NCBI GenBank assembly: GCA_024280775.1
Contig: JAJRPM010000015.1
Coordinates: forward strand, 269,721 to 333,720
Source of the DNA: Candidatus Zixiibacteriota bacterium
GTDB lineage: Bacteria > Zixibacteria > MSB-5A5 > GN15 > JACZUZ01
DNA: 64,000 bases
Direction of reading: 5' to 3'
The position numbers and the translations under genes are program-made. The notes under the pieces were generated by a model. That model saw only the letters and a program-made list of their open reading frames with translations, did not search any database and was not told the DNA's origin. Positions 50,872 to 58,536 of this stretch are shown piece by piece. How positions within the stretch are numbered: the first letter of the stretch is position 1; the number at the start of each line of letters is the position of its first letter.

Positions 50872-51974
50872 TTCTCAATATTCTCCCAGCGAAACACTTG
50901 CACACGTCCGTTGTATGAATCAGCTATGTAAATTGCGCCACGGTCATCTATCGCAATCCCCATCGGTTGAATGAACTGACCGGGGGCCCCTCCGTTTGAG
51001 CCTAAAGTCAAAAGCAGGCGCTCACGTTCATCAAAAATCTGTATATTATCAAAAAGCGCATCGGCTACATATACTCGTCCAGCGTCATCAACTGCAATTC
51101 CTTTGGGTTTCGAGAAAAAACCCGGACCATCGCCGAATCCTCCAAACCGCCGCAACAGTTTCCAATCCACGGAAAAAATCGCCACTGTCCCGGCAAGCGC
51201 TTCGACTACATAGATCTTGCCTTCCGGACCTACAGCAATATATGACGGCCCCTCCACTGTTATTTGCGTTGCAGTCACATTATCTTCAAGGACATTCTCT
51301 GCGGCCGCACCATCTACATTTATTTTATCGGTAGAATCGGCTTTTTTGCTATCAGCGAGACCATGAGTTTTTAGAATTTTGTGGTCCAAAGCAACTTCCA
51401 CGATTGTGTTTTTCGCCAGATCAGTAAGAAGCATGTGGTTACTCTCTTTGTGGTACACAACTCCGATAGGACGCTCAAATATCCCGCCAAGAGTGTCCAC
51501 CAAATTCCTGTCTGCGTCAATTATGAACACGGCCTTGTGACGTGAGTCTGTAACCCAAATCGAGCCGTCCGGGGCTACGGCAATGTCTATCGCAGAAAGG
51601 AAGGAACGGTTCTTCAGGGGAAATCGCAAAGATTCCTGCAATGCGCCATCACTATATGTCATTTGGAAAACTACACCACGAGCGCCGTCCAGAGTGTATA
51701 TCTCGCCATTGCCGCCAAACGCCACAGAACGTGGACGAATAAGGTAGTTCTTGTTGTCTCTTTTTTTGGGATTAGTGAGGCCCTGCTCGAATCTCTTAGC
51801 TTTTGTGTCATGCAGTAGTGACAGTAGGCGTAATCCGGGGCCACTAGTGTCCACAGGATAGCGATAATCCGGTGTTGAGCGTGATGCGTCGCTTCCTGCG
51901 ACTACGGCATTTGGCTCTGCGAATAGTAAAGAAGTCACTATCCCTAATGTTAAGCAAAGAGTCAATCTATTCAT
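50868..51974 (-). CDS. NHL-repeat beta-propeller protein (periplasmic or extracellular)
   Basis: 368 aa with a signal peptide (cut near VVAGS). At least five NHL repeats: LIRPRSVAFGGNGEIYTLD, AIDIAVAPDGSIWVTDSR, GPSYIAVGPEGKIYVVE, KPKGIAVDDAGRVYVADAL, QPMGIAIDDRGAIYIADSY. A six-bladed propeller is expected. It is coupled to the 12-heme gene by a 4-base overlap, which suggests a structural or assembly role with that cytochrome. Preceded by a 17-bp tandem repeat. Confidence 0.88.
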   Translation of the reverse strand: MNRLTLCLTLGIVTSLLFAEPNAVVAGSDASRSTPDYRYPVDTSGPGLRLLSLLHDTKAKRFEQGLTNPKKRDNKNYLIRPRSVAFGGNGEIYTLDGARGVVFQMTYSDGALQESLRFPLKNRSFLSAIDIAVAPDGSIWVTDSRHKAVFIIDADRNLVDTLGGIFERPIGVVYHKESNHMLLTDLAKNTIVEVALDHKILKTHGLADSKKADSTDKINVDGAAAENVLEDNVTATQITVEGPSYIAVGPEGKIYVVEALAGTVAIFSVDWKLLRRFGGFGDGPGFFSKPKGIAVDDAGRVYVADALFDNIQIFDERERLLLTLGSNGGAPGQFIQPMGIAIDDRGAIYIADSYNGRVQVFRWENIEK

Positions 51975-51991
51975 AGCGCATACCTACATCC

Positions 51992-52025
51992 CTTGAGGAC
52001 TACCACTTCTTGAGGACTACCACTT
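51992..52025. repeat. Tandem 17-bp repeat upstream of the NHL gene
   Basis: CTTGAGGACTACCACTT occurs twice without a gap (51992-52008, 52009-52025), 18 bases before the NHL gene ATG in the 131-base spacer after the beta-barrel gene. Could be a regulator site or slippage. Confidence 0.7.
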
Positions 52026-52105
52026 TTCGTGTGAATCGTCACACTATTCCTTTTATATTCTCTCAACCGGGCCTCCAACTGAAACATACCTACTCAACAT
52101 TGAAT

Positions 52106-54172
52106 CTACAATCGTCGTCTAATGCTTATCTTCATACTGAATCTGTCTTCATCACCGACCAGGTCGACCTTGCGATTGTAATAATCTACTCGCAATTCGC
52201 CAAGCAGTAAACGCAAGTCATAACGGGTGACGCTAGAAAACACCCAGGAATATCCGTCATCTCTTCGGCCAACACGTTTCAATACACTTCCCTGCAAACG
52301 TGTGTTGAGGTTGATCCCAAAACGGCGCCATAAGACACTAGTAACTGTTAGCAATTTTGAACGGCCTGTTTGATCAGTAAAGTCAGTCACAGAATAAGTG
52401 GCAGACGCCGAAAGAGTGGTGGTTCTAGCAAGCGCGCGCGCGAGCTGTGCAGAAACTGCGCGCCTCTTGAACGGATTGCGAATGGTTCTGCGGCGACGAT
52501 ATTCAGCCTTAAGCCTAGCGTCTTTGAACTGCCAACTCGCCGAGACCTGCTCAGCCCGGGTGTTATCAAGTTGGTTTGGCGGGGCTCCACTTAAGAGTAT
52601 CTGCCTCTGTGAGGACTTATCAGCGCTTATCTGCAATTTGCGATGAATTTCGAAAGTGACGCCATAGCGATTCTCAGCTTCTTCAAAAACAAATGAGCCG
52701 CTGAACCTCTCATTGTAGGTTACGCTCAAGGAATCTCCCGACTGAATAGAACCTGTGAGAAGTACTACAATCTCCACACGAGCTCCAGTGACTATCACCT
52801 GATAATCAATCCCGCTCTGGAATGCGAATAGGACGCTGGAATCAGGTGATGACACTACGATAGAAACTGTGTCGATAGATACAGCGCTTAATATCAGTGG
52901 AGCTCCGGGGGAATAGCTGAAGTTATCCTGACGTTGTCTTTTGAATTGACCGGTTCCCTGCGCGAATTGCTCTTCATGCTTGCGATATCCCAACACGTAA
53001 TGAAGACGCATTGAACCGAAGAAAGTGGACTTGCGATATTCCAACGAAGCCTTGGGGTTGTATTCAGTCTCACGACCCTGATTGAAGTTGGTTCGATAGG
53101 CCTCCATGACAAGTCTACTGGTAACACTTTGGTAGAGTTGATGGGACAGATTTCCGGTAAGGAAATGAGTTTCGGCAGTTGCCCTGTCCACTTCGTTGCG
53201 ACGGAAAAGGTACGAACCGGAGCTTTGCAGGGTCCGGGTAATCTCTTGAGTTGTCCCAAGCCCGATCTCCCCGTTCTTATTGTCTCTTGAACCATTTCGC
53301 TCGTAGTAATTGCCGCTGAGGCTGATGGTGTGCTTTCCGCGCTCGTCAAGATTGAGATAGTTTTGCAGACGCACACTGTGACCTGTGAACATTTGGCCAC
53401 TGGTAACAAATTCAATGTCGTTGAACTCATAGTTGGCGGAACTAGTCAAGCGTTTCTTGCGGAAGACCGCATCATAGATAACACTTGAACGCTTCTCTTC
53501 ATTATCAATAACGCCTTCGGAGACATACTTGCTTTTTGTCGCCGAAAGTGTCTGCACCAAGTGACCTTCCACATAGGTCATAGTAGCGCCGTAACTGCGA
53601 GTATTTACATTTGTCGACGCGGTAAAATCCGCATCTGCGGTAGAAGTGTTACGATTTGCAAAGAGCCGTCCCGATAAGGCCCTGTCTTTGAAAATCGAAA
53701 CACCAAAACTGTAGTCCTGCAGATGTTCTGAGAACTTTTCAGTGAAGTTGATTGAGGAATTAGTAAAGCGGCGGCGCTTAAAGGTAACTCTACCGGAGGC
53801 GTCCCATTGCAACAAGCGCTTATGGTAGACCGCTCCTATGTATTGCAAATAGAGCGAAGTTCCGACGCCCAATTCCTTGTCGCGAAGCGGGACACGCAGT
53901 GACGCCCAATTTCTAGTAAGCTTGTCTGTGAAGCTATGCACTTCAAAATAGCCGGACTTTCGTTCTGCCTGAAAGAGACTGAATTCCTCAGCTGAAACTG
54001 CTTTAGGAAATGAGGCAGAAACGAACAGGCAGAACAATAGAACAACGCCCCAAAGAGGAACGCCCAAGACCGAAACCTTCAGCGATAGCCCACTTTGCTT
54101 GCCTGCGTATCTTTGTTTCCGACCTTTTGCAAGTCTTGGTGTATCTGTTAGTGTTTGTCCCGAAGTTCGCAT
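52106..54172 (-). CDS. Outer-membrane beta-barrel of the electron-transfer cluster
   Basis: 688 aa. Long basic N-terminus, then a signal peptide (VVLLFCLFVSASFPKAVSAEE). The remainder is alternating hydrophobic/polar strands with many Tyr/Phe/Arg, fitting a barrel of over 20 strands; a short Ig-like insert (about residues 430-500) interrupts it. It ends in Leu (ISIRRRL) rather than Phe. Position between a pentaheme lipoprotein and a 12-heme protein fits the barrel role in porin-cytochrome conduits (MtrB/OmbB type), though no sequence motif proves it. ATG 54172 chosen over GTG 54181. Confidence 0.75.
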   Translation of the reverse strand: MRTSGQTLTDTPRLAKGRKQRYAGKQSGLSLKVSVLGVPLWGVVLLFCLFVSASFPKAVSAEEFSLFQAERKSGYFEVHSFTDKLTRNWASLRVPLRDKELGVGTSLYLQYIGAVYHKRLLQWDASGRVTFKRRRFTNSSINFTEKFSEHLQDYSFGVSIFKDRALSGRLFANRNTSTADADFTASTNVNTRSYGATMTYVEGHLVQTLSATKSKYVSEGVIDNEEKRSSVIYDAVFRKKRLTSSANYEFNDIEFVTSGQMFTGHSVRLQNYLNLDERGKHTISLSGNYYERNGSRDNKNGEIGLGTTQEITRTLQSSGSYLFRRNEVDRATAETHFLTGNLSHQLYQSVTSRLVMEAYRTNFNQGRETEYNPKASLEYRKSTFFGSMRLHYVLGYRKHEEQFAQGTGQFKRQRQDNFSYSPGAPLILSAVSIDTVSIVVSSPDSSVLFAFQSGIDYQVIVTGARVEIVVLLTGSIQSGDSLSVTYNERFSGSFVFEEAENRYGVTFEIHRKLQISADKSSQRQILLSGAPPNQLDNTRAEQVSASWQFKDARLKAEYRRRRTIRNPFKRRAVSAQLARALARTTTLSASATYSVTDFTDQTGRSKLLTVTSVLWRRFGINLNTRLQGSVLKRVGRRDDGYSWVFSSVTRYDLRLLLGELRVDYYNRKVDLVGDEDRFSMKISIRRRL

Positions 54173-54195
54173 AGCCCCCACCAGCTCCCATTTCC

Positions 54196-54894
54196 CTAGT
54201 TCAACAGGAATTCGTCTTCCGACATATGTGGGTTATGGCAATCTGTGCAATCATCGCTATCTTCAAGCTCAGGATGATCTTCCTCACCTTCGGGAATCGA
54301 CTCATCATGACAGTCCAAACAAAGCTCGCGCGCAGTTGCAGTTAACAAGAGATGTGGATATCGTGAGCGATGTGGATGATGACAAGTAGTGCACTCTCCG
54401 TCCTCAACCGGTGAATGGATCATCATTCCCTGCTCTTCAGCATATTCCGCTGATTTGTCCTCATGGCAACTGATACACAATTCTTCGACTGGCATTTTCA
54501 TAAAGCTGGTTTCACCGGTAGAACTGAAATTGAAAGACAGATTGCCCCCTGATGCGCGCCTATCCGGCATAGTGTGGCATGCCGAACAGTCTTTATCAGC
54601 GTAGGGGCTGTGCATTTGCATTTGATTCGCGGCCTTGATGGAATCAATTCGAGCCTTGCGCTCGGATTCGCGCATAGCCCTCAGATTCCCGAACGAATCC
54701 TCTACCATACTGTCGGCGGCCAATGAGTCCCGATTCGGAACACCATCGAATAGGAATGTTAGCACGCTACGCCCACCGCCGCCACATCCACCGAATGAGG
54801 CGCTAAGCGCCATACTCAAAAAGACAATAAGCGCCACTCGCCTTAGAGCAAACCCGCCGGTATCTACTGTATTTCGCAATTCGTTTTTTGACAT
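54196..54894 (-). CDS. Pentaheme c-type cytochrome lipoprotein
   Basis: 232 aa. Lipobox ASFGGC, lipidated Cys at about 37, followed by GGGGRSVLTFLFDGVP, a linker seen in other multiheme lipoproteins. Five CxxCH motifs at about 103, 140, 168, 192 and 216 (CSACH, CISCH, CTTCH, CLDCH, CTDCH), with paired spacing. Likely the periplasmic-side electron donor for the barrel encoded 23 bases downstream. Starts 12 bases after the NHL lipoprotein gene. Confidence 0.92.
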   Translation of the reverse strand: MSKNELRNTVDTGGFALRRVALIVFLSMALSASFGGCGGGGRSVLTFLFDGVPNRDSLAADSMVEDSFGNLRAMRESERKARIDSIKAANQMQMHSPYADKDCSACHTMPDRRASGGNLSFNFSSTGETSFMKMPVEELCISCHEDKSAEYAEEQGMMIHSPVEDGECTTCHHPHRSRYPHLLLTATARELCLDCHDESIPEGEEDHPELEDSDDCTDCHNPHMSEDEFLLN

Positions 54895-54906
54895 AATTTC
54901 GATAGT

Positions 54907-56139
54907 TTAAGGTTGCTCAACAACTGGCGGCTCAACGACAGGTACCTCTGTGGCGCTTGAATCAGAAACAGGCGCCTGGGCCGAGAAGTCTTCAAAATAT
55001 TTCTTGTCACCTTTGCCAAAACCGTAAATAGAGACTCCATCCTGACTATACTGATTTGCCACCACAATTATATACTCCAATTCGAAACGCGGATCAACAT
55101 ACGAACCGAATACATCCAAGTCAGAATACGAAATAGTCACTCCCGACGGTAAGTACATGTCACCGGGCTCTCCACCGGAGCCACCGAAGAACAGGACAAG
55201 TTTTCCTTCCTTCGGTTCGAATATCTGGACATTCTCAAATGCCGCGTCAGCGGCCATCAATAGCCCGGCAGAGTCGACTGCAATGCCTCTAGCTCTGCTG
55301 AATGTGCCATAAGTATCACCGGGACGTCCATAGTTGCGCACATATTTCAGGTTGTCATCAAACTCATACACTGTATTTGCCAACATATCAGAGACATACA
55401 AATGTCCGCTGGGCGAAACAGTCAGGTTCACTGGCATGCGAAAAACCCCGAATGGTGATTCTTCCGCACCCTTAACAATCTGGATTACTTCACCGGTTTT
55501 ACGGTTTATGATCTCCACTTCCTTGTCTTCTATATCTGCGACATACAGTTTATCACCCCGAACTGCGATGCTAGTAGGCGAAAACTGACCATCCTCACCG
55601 ATAAGGTTTCGATATTGATCGTTTTCATCGAATACGAAAATACGTTTCCGTCCATTATCAGCGATGTACTTGGTTCCATCGTCGGCAATAGCTATCGAAA
55701 GCGGTTTGGCAAAAACTATTCCCTCTTCTTTTCCCAGCGGCTCCATTGTCTTGTTGACAATGTCCATAATCACTACCTCAAAGCGGCGAGAGTCTGCGAC
55801 ATAGAGTTTGCCTTTGTAGTAGGACGCAGAGTGAGGTTTCACGAGTTGGTTTTTCTCTTCTTTCTCACCGGTAACAAATTTGCGGAAGCCGCCACTCTTG
55901 ATCCCTAAATCCAGACTGTTTTGATAGCGGACTAAGAACTGCACTCTGGGCATCTGCGGCGGCGGCGGGTAGAACCGCGTGTTCTCTTTTAGCGCCGACC
56001 TGCCACCACAGCCGGTGAGCGCCACAAGCGCGAAAAATGCGACAAGCGCTGAAAGACCAATACTGATTGGTTTTCCAGAGAGGGGACCACCCGACGAATT
56101 CGTCCTGGTCCATACTTTGTCAAGCTGAGTCTGTTTCAT
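54907..56139 (-). CDS. NHL-repeat beta-propeller lipoprotein
   Basis: 410 aa. Lipobox ALTGC, then a proline segment (RFYPPPPQMPRVQFLVRY) and about six NHL blades (LVKPHSASYYKGKLYVAD, FAKPLSIAIADDGTKYIAD, FSPTSIAVRGDKLYVAD, RMPVNLTVSPSGHLYVSD, FSRARGIAVDSAGLLMAAD). The C-terminus is a Pro/Val-rich tail. Such NHL lipoproteins often neighbour multiheme cytochromes; function unproven. Third gene of the cluster. Confidence 0.9.
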   Translation of the reverse strand: MKQTQLDKVWTRTNSSGGPLSGKPISIGLSALVAFFALVALTGCGGRSALKENTRFYPPPPQMPRVQFLVRYQNSLDLGIKSGGFRKFVTGEKEEKNQLVKPHSASYYKGKLYVADSRRFEVVIMDIVNKTMEPLGKEEGIVFAKPLSIAIADDGTKYIADNGRKRIFVFDENDQYRNLIGEDGQFSPTSIAVRGDKLYVADIEDKEVEIINRKTGEVIQIVKGAEESPFGVFRMPVNLTVSPSGHLYVSDMLANTVYEFDDNLKYVRNYGRPGDTYGTFSRARGIAVDSAGLLMAADAAFENVQIFEPKEGKLVLFFGGSGGEPGDMYLPSGVTISYSDLDVFGSYVDPRFELEYIIVVANQYSQDGVSIYGFGKGDKKYFEDFSAQAPVSDSSATEVPVVEPPVVEQP

Positions 56140-56337
56140 TTCTTTTAACCTATCCCTGTAAACATTAACTTCATCAACACAGAATCATAAGTTGCGCCCT
56201 ACAGTGGGCAAAACGAATATAGTAGGTTTTCAGGAATAGAGAAGCAATTAGTCCACTATTTTTGTTATTTCCTTTGAAAAGTTTGAAGCGCTTTGAGAAT
56301 ATGTTTACGAGGGGATTGATAGCTTGCTGTTGACGTT

Positions 56338-57066
56338 TTATTTCTTGTGACACGAGAGACATAGACCTGAAGCTGAGCCTTGTGACACTGTCATAGGAGC
56401 GCGTAACAGGTTTGCTGCTTCGAGTGACACATTATTGTGCACATCGTGGCAACTGGAACATACAACTTTCCCATTATCGAGAACATCATTTATGGATACT
56501 GAGAAACCCATAGGTTCAGTCGGACTGTGCAATCCGTCCGGGTCTGAAGGATCATAAGAATACTCCACTCCTACCGGATGCGTCCGACCTAAGTTTTGTC
56601 CGCGATCTAATCTTCCTGGGATCTGAAATTCGTCTCTATACTCGCTCAGGTACGTGTTCCGTGAAGAGGTGGAGCCATCGAAGTCGTCTATTGCGATTGT
56701 TCCATCGTGACATCCGAGACAAAGCTTGGAGCTTCCCGAAGGCTGAGGCGCCGCTAACCCGTCACTGGTAACATAAGTGCTGTAGGTCGCGTTTGATGTC
56801 GTGTGATTCCAGTGCAACCCACTCTCGTATTTGTCATGTCCAAAATCGTGAGGCGCATGACATGAGTAGCAAATCTGCCCGGATAAATTCCAGGCGCTTG
56901 CTGGTTGCGAAGAAGAGCTAAAATCGTGGGCCGAATTCAGAATCCCTCCACCATTCGCCCATGCTACCCCTGCGCAAGCAAGAACAAATACGACTACTCC
57001 CGTAGGAATAGTCAAGTGGCTGGGAGAATTTCTGTGCTTTGCTTCTTTCTTGTTAGCTGCGCTCAT
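56338..57066 (-). CDS. Tetraheme c-type cytochrome, OmcE-like candidate (B)
   Basis: 242 aa, signal peptide ending GVAWAN. Four CxxCH at about 66, 116, 203 and 236 (CYSCH, CLGCH, CSSCH, CLSCH). The layout SAHDFSS, CYSCHAPHDF, LHWNHTTSNATYSTY, CLGCHDGTIAIDD, LGRTHPVGVEYS, CSSCHDVHNN, GLCLSCHKK closely parallels protein A at 57445-58128. The pattern is that of small paired-CXXCH cytochromes such as OmcE, which polymerise into filaments; identity with that family is inferred from memory of its motif order. Confidence 0.9.
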   Translation of the reverse strand: MSAANKKEAKHRNSPSHLTIPTGVVVFVLACAGVAWANGGGILNSAHDFSSSSQPASAWNLSGQICYSCHAPHDFGHDKYESGLHWNHTTSNATYSTYVTSDGLAAPQPSGSSKLCLGCHDGTIAIDDFDGSTSSRNTYLSEYRDEFQIPGRLDRGQNLGRTHPVGVEYSYDPSDPDGLHSPTEPMGFSVSINDVLDNGKVVCSSCHDVHNNVSLEAANLLRAPMTVSQGSASGLCLSCHKK

Positions 57067-57120
57067 GTGATTTCACTCCGTGACTTATATTAGTAGTCAT
57101 CGGAAGAAAGCCACATTTTC

Positions 57121-57126
57121 ATTATA
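57121..57126 (-). promoter_or_regulatory. Possible -10 element for tetraheme gene B
   Basis: Perfect TATAAT on the minus strand, about 55 bases before ATG 57066. The hexamers 16-18 bases upstream do not resemble TTGACA. Confidence 0.35.
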
Positions 57127-57312
57127 GTTGGTCACCTAGAATTTAGGGTATTCGTATATCCGTCCACGGCAATCTCCACTCTCGTTTGAGACATTAGGCG
57201 AAGACCAAGCGAAGCTGATAAGGCTGAACGGATTCGTTGAGCAATTTTAGTATCTTTCAGCGACGTAGTTTCTCCAGTTCTTGCTTTCACTTAGAATCTA
57301 CCATTAACAAGA

Positions 57313-57342
57313 AATCGGCCGGGCGTTGCCGCCCGGCCGATT
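57313..57342 (-). terminator. Strong hairpin terminator after tetraheme gene A
   Basis: A perfect 13-bp stem AATCGGCCGGGCG/CGCCCGGCCGATT with a 4-base loop, 102 bases after the stop of tetraheme gene A. On the minus strand it is followed by TTTCTTGTT, a moderate T-rich tail. Confidence 0.7.
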
Positions 57343-57444
57343 CTCTTTTGACGCTGTCTGTGGCGCTTCTTCCTTAGTTAGGGTTACGCCCTTGAAAACT
57401 TCACTGCCCCCCTTGTAGCGTCAAGCTCTAAGACTGACTCGTTC

Positions 57445-58128
57445 CTACTTGTTATGGCAGGACAAGCATAGTCCAGAGGCCTGTCCCTGGGATGCTTTTT
57501 GCGAAACGCGTAGCAAATGCGTGGCGTTTACTGACTCATTGTCATGAACATCGTGACAGGTTGAGCATTGTACTTTACCGAGGTCGAGTACGTCATTGAT
57601 CATGCCTGAGGTGCCCATCGGTGTGGTTGCCGGGTCATTCATTTCATCAGTGACACCTGGAACATAGTCGTAAACAACGCTCAATGGATGTGTGCGACTT
57701 AGATCGTTAGGAGCAGTGATGTTGCCAGGAACCTGATCGTCACCGCCAATAAAGACAGTTCCTGCGCCAGTGTTCTGACCGTCCCAGTCATCAATACCGA
57801 CTGTACCATCGTGACATGCCAAGCAAAGCTTTGAAGTTCCATCCGGCTGTCCAACTGCTGTTCCATCATCTAACGTATAGGTAGTATACGTCGCGGTTGA
57901 AGTGGAATGGTTCCACAACAGACCCAACTGGTAAATATCGCGCTGATGATCATGCGGCACGTGACATGTGCGGCAAATCTCTTCGCGCGTATTCCAGGTT
58001 TCAGTCGAGAAATCATGCGATGATCCCGCGATTCCTGCGCCTGAGCCAGTTGCATAGGCGGTTGGCGCTGAGAGCATCAAGGCGCCAGCGGCTAGGGCCG
58101 CTACTGCGATTAGGGTTAGTTTCTTCAT
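57445..58128 (-). CDS. Tetraheme c-type cytochrome, OmcE-like candidate (A)
   Basis: 227 aa, signal peptide ending TAYAT. CxxCH at about 52, 102, 188 and 221 (CRTCH, CLACH, CSTCH, CLSCH). SSHDFSTETW supplies a likely distal heme ligand; LLWNHSTSTATYTTY and ACHDGTVGIDDWDG sit between motifs. ATG 58128 has AAAGGATG ten bases upstream; an ATG at 58155 gives a poorer signal peptide and no site. It has a sigma54-type promoter and its own terminator, suggesting high, regulated expression. A paralog follows downstream. Confidence 0.92.
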   Translation of the reverse strand: MKKLTLIAVAALAAGALMLSAPTAYATGSGAGIAGSSHDFSTETWNTREEICRTCHVPHDHQRDIYQLGLLWNHSTSTATYTTYTLDDGTAVGQPDGTSKLCLACHDGTVGIDDWDGQNTGAGTVFIGGDDQVPGNITAPNDLSRTHPLSVVYDYVPGVTDEMNDPATTPMGTSGMINDVLDLGKVQCSTCHDVHDNESVNATHLLRVSQKASQGQASGLCLSCHNK

Positions 58129-58201
58129 CTTTGATACATCCTTTCTAAAACTCATGTGAGTGACTCTTCATGGGACTATTCCAGTTCCACACTGAATCAT
58201 A

Positions 58202-58219
58202 TTGCAATAGTGGCGCCAA
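58202..58219 (-). promoter_or_regulatory. Sigma54 (-24/-12) promoter candidate for tetraheme gene A
   Basis: Minus strand TTGGCGCC-ACTA-TTGCAA: GG and GC are exactly 10 bases apart, as required, and TTGGC plus TTGCA match the consensus. The start would fall near 58190, leaving a 60-base leader before ATG 58128. No rpoN or enhancer-binding protein gene is in the window. Confidence 0.65.
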
Positions 58220-58302
58220 AGTCACAGGAATGTCACAAGAAATGCAAAACATTACCATTCAAGGCGTTATGAACATCATATTTCACTGCAGGTTAGTAAC
58301 TA

Positions 58303-58320
58303 TTGTGAGAATTCTCACAA
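58303..58320. promoter_or_regulatory. CRP/FNR-family-type operator palindrome
   Basis: TTGTGAGAATTCTCACAA is a perfect 18-bp palindrome and contains TGTGA-N6-TCACA, the consensus of CRP-like regulators. It lies about 85-100 bases upstream of the sigma54 element and 217 bases before the metalloprotease ATG. Confidence 0.65.
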
Positions 58321-58536
58321 ATAGGAATTTGGAGTCAACCCGCTCTCACTCTTGAGAAAATACCGTTGAATCGATTGATCGGATTGAGCTTGACTCGTAA
58401 GAGTGTATTGCAAGCTGAGAATTCTTCGCAGAAACTCCATCTAGCTCCAAAACCAATATAACGGGCTAGGAACTATTCTCAAAGAGCTTATATTGCCTGA
58501 AGTGGGAATTTTCAACCACAACACTTCCGGGGAATT

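Larger units (their letters stand above)
57067..57444. other. Spacer between the two tetraheme genes
   Basis: 378 bases without a gene. It contains the terminator of the upstream tetraheme gene (57313-57342) and a -10 element TATAAT for the downstream one (minus strand, 57126-57121). No good -35 matches it, so that promoter may be activator-dependent. The two genes therefore look separately controlled. Confidence 0.55.
58156..58536. other. Divergent regulatory region between tetraheme gene A and the M43 metalloprotease
   Basis: No ORF. It contains the sigma54-type promoter (58202-58219) reading left, two TGTGAC boxes nearby on the minus strand, and the 18-bp CRP-like palindrome (58303-58320). 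No clear promoter for the rightward metalloprotease gene could be assigned. Confidence 0.55.
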
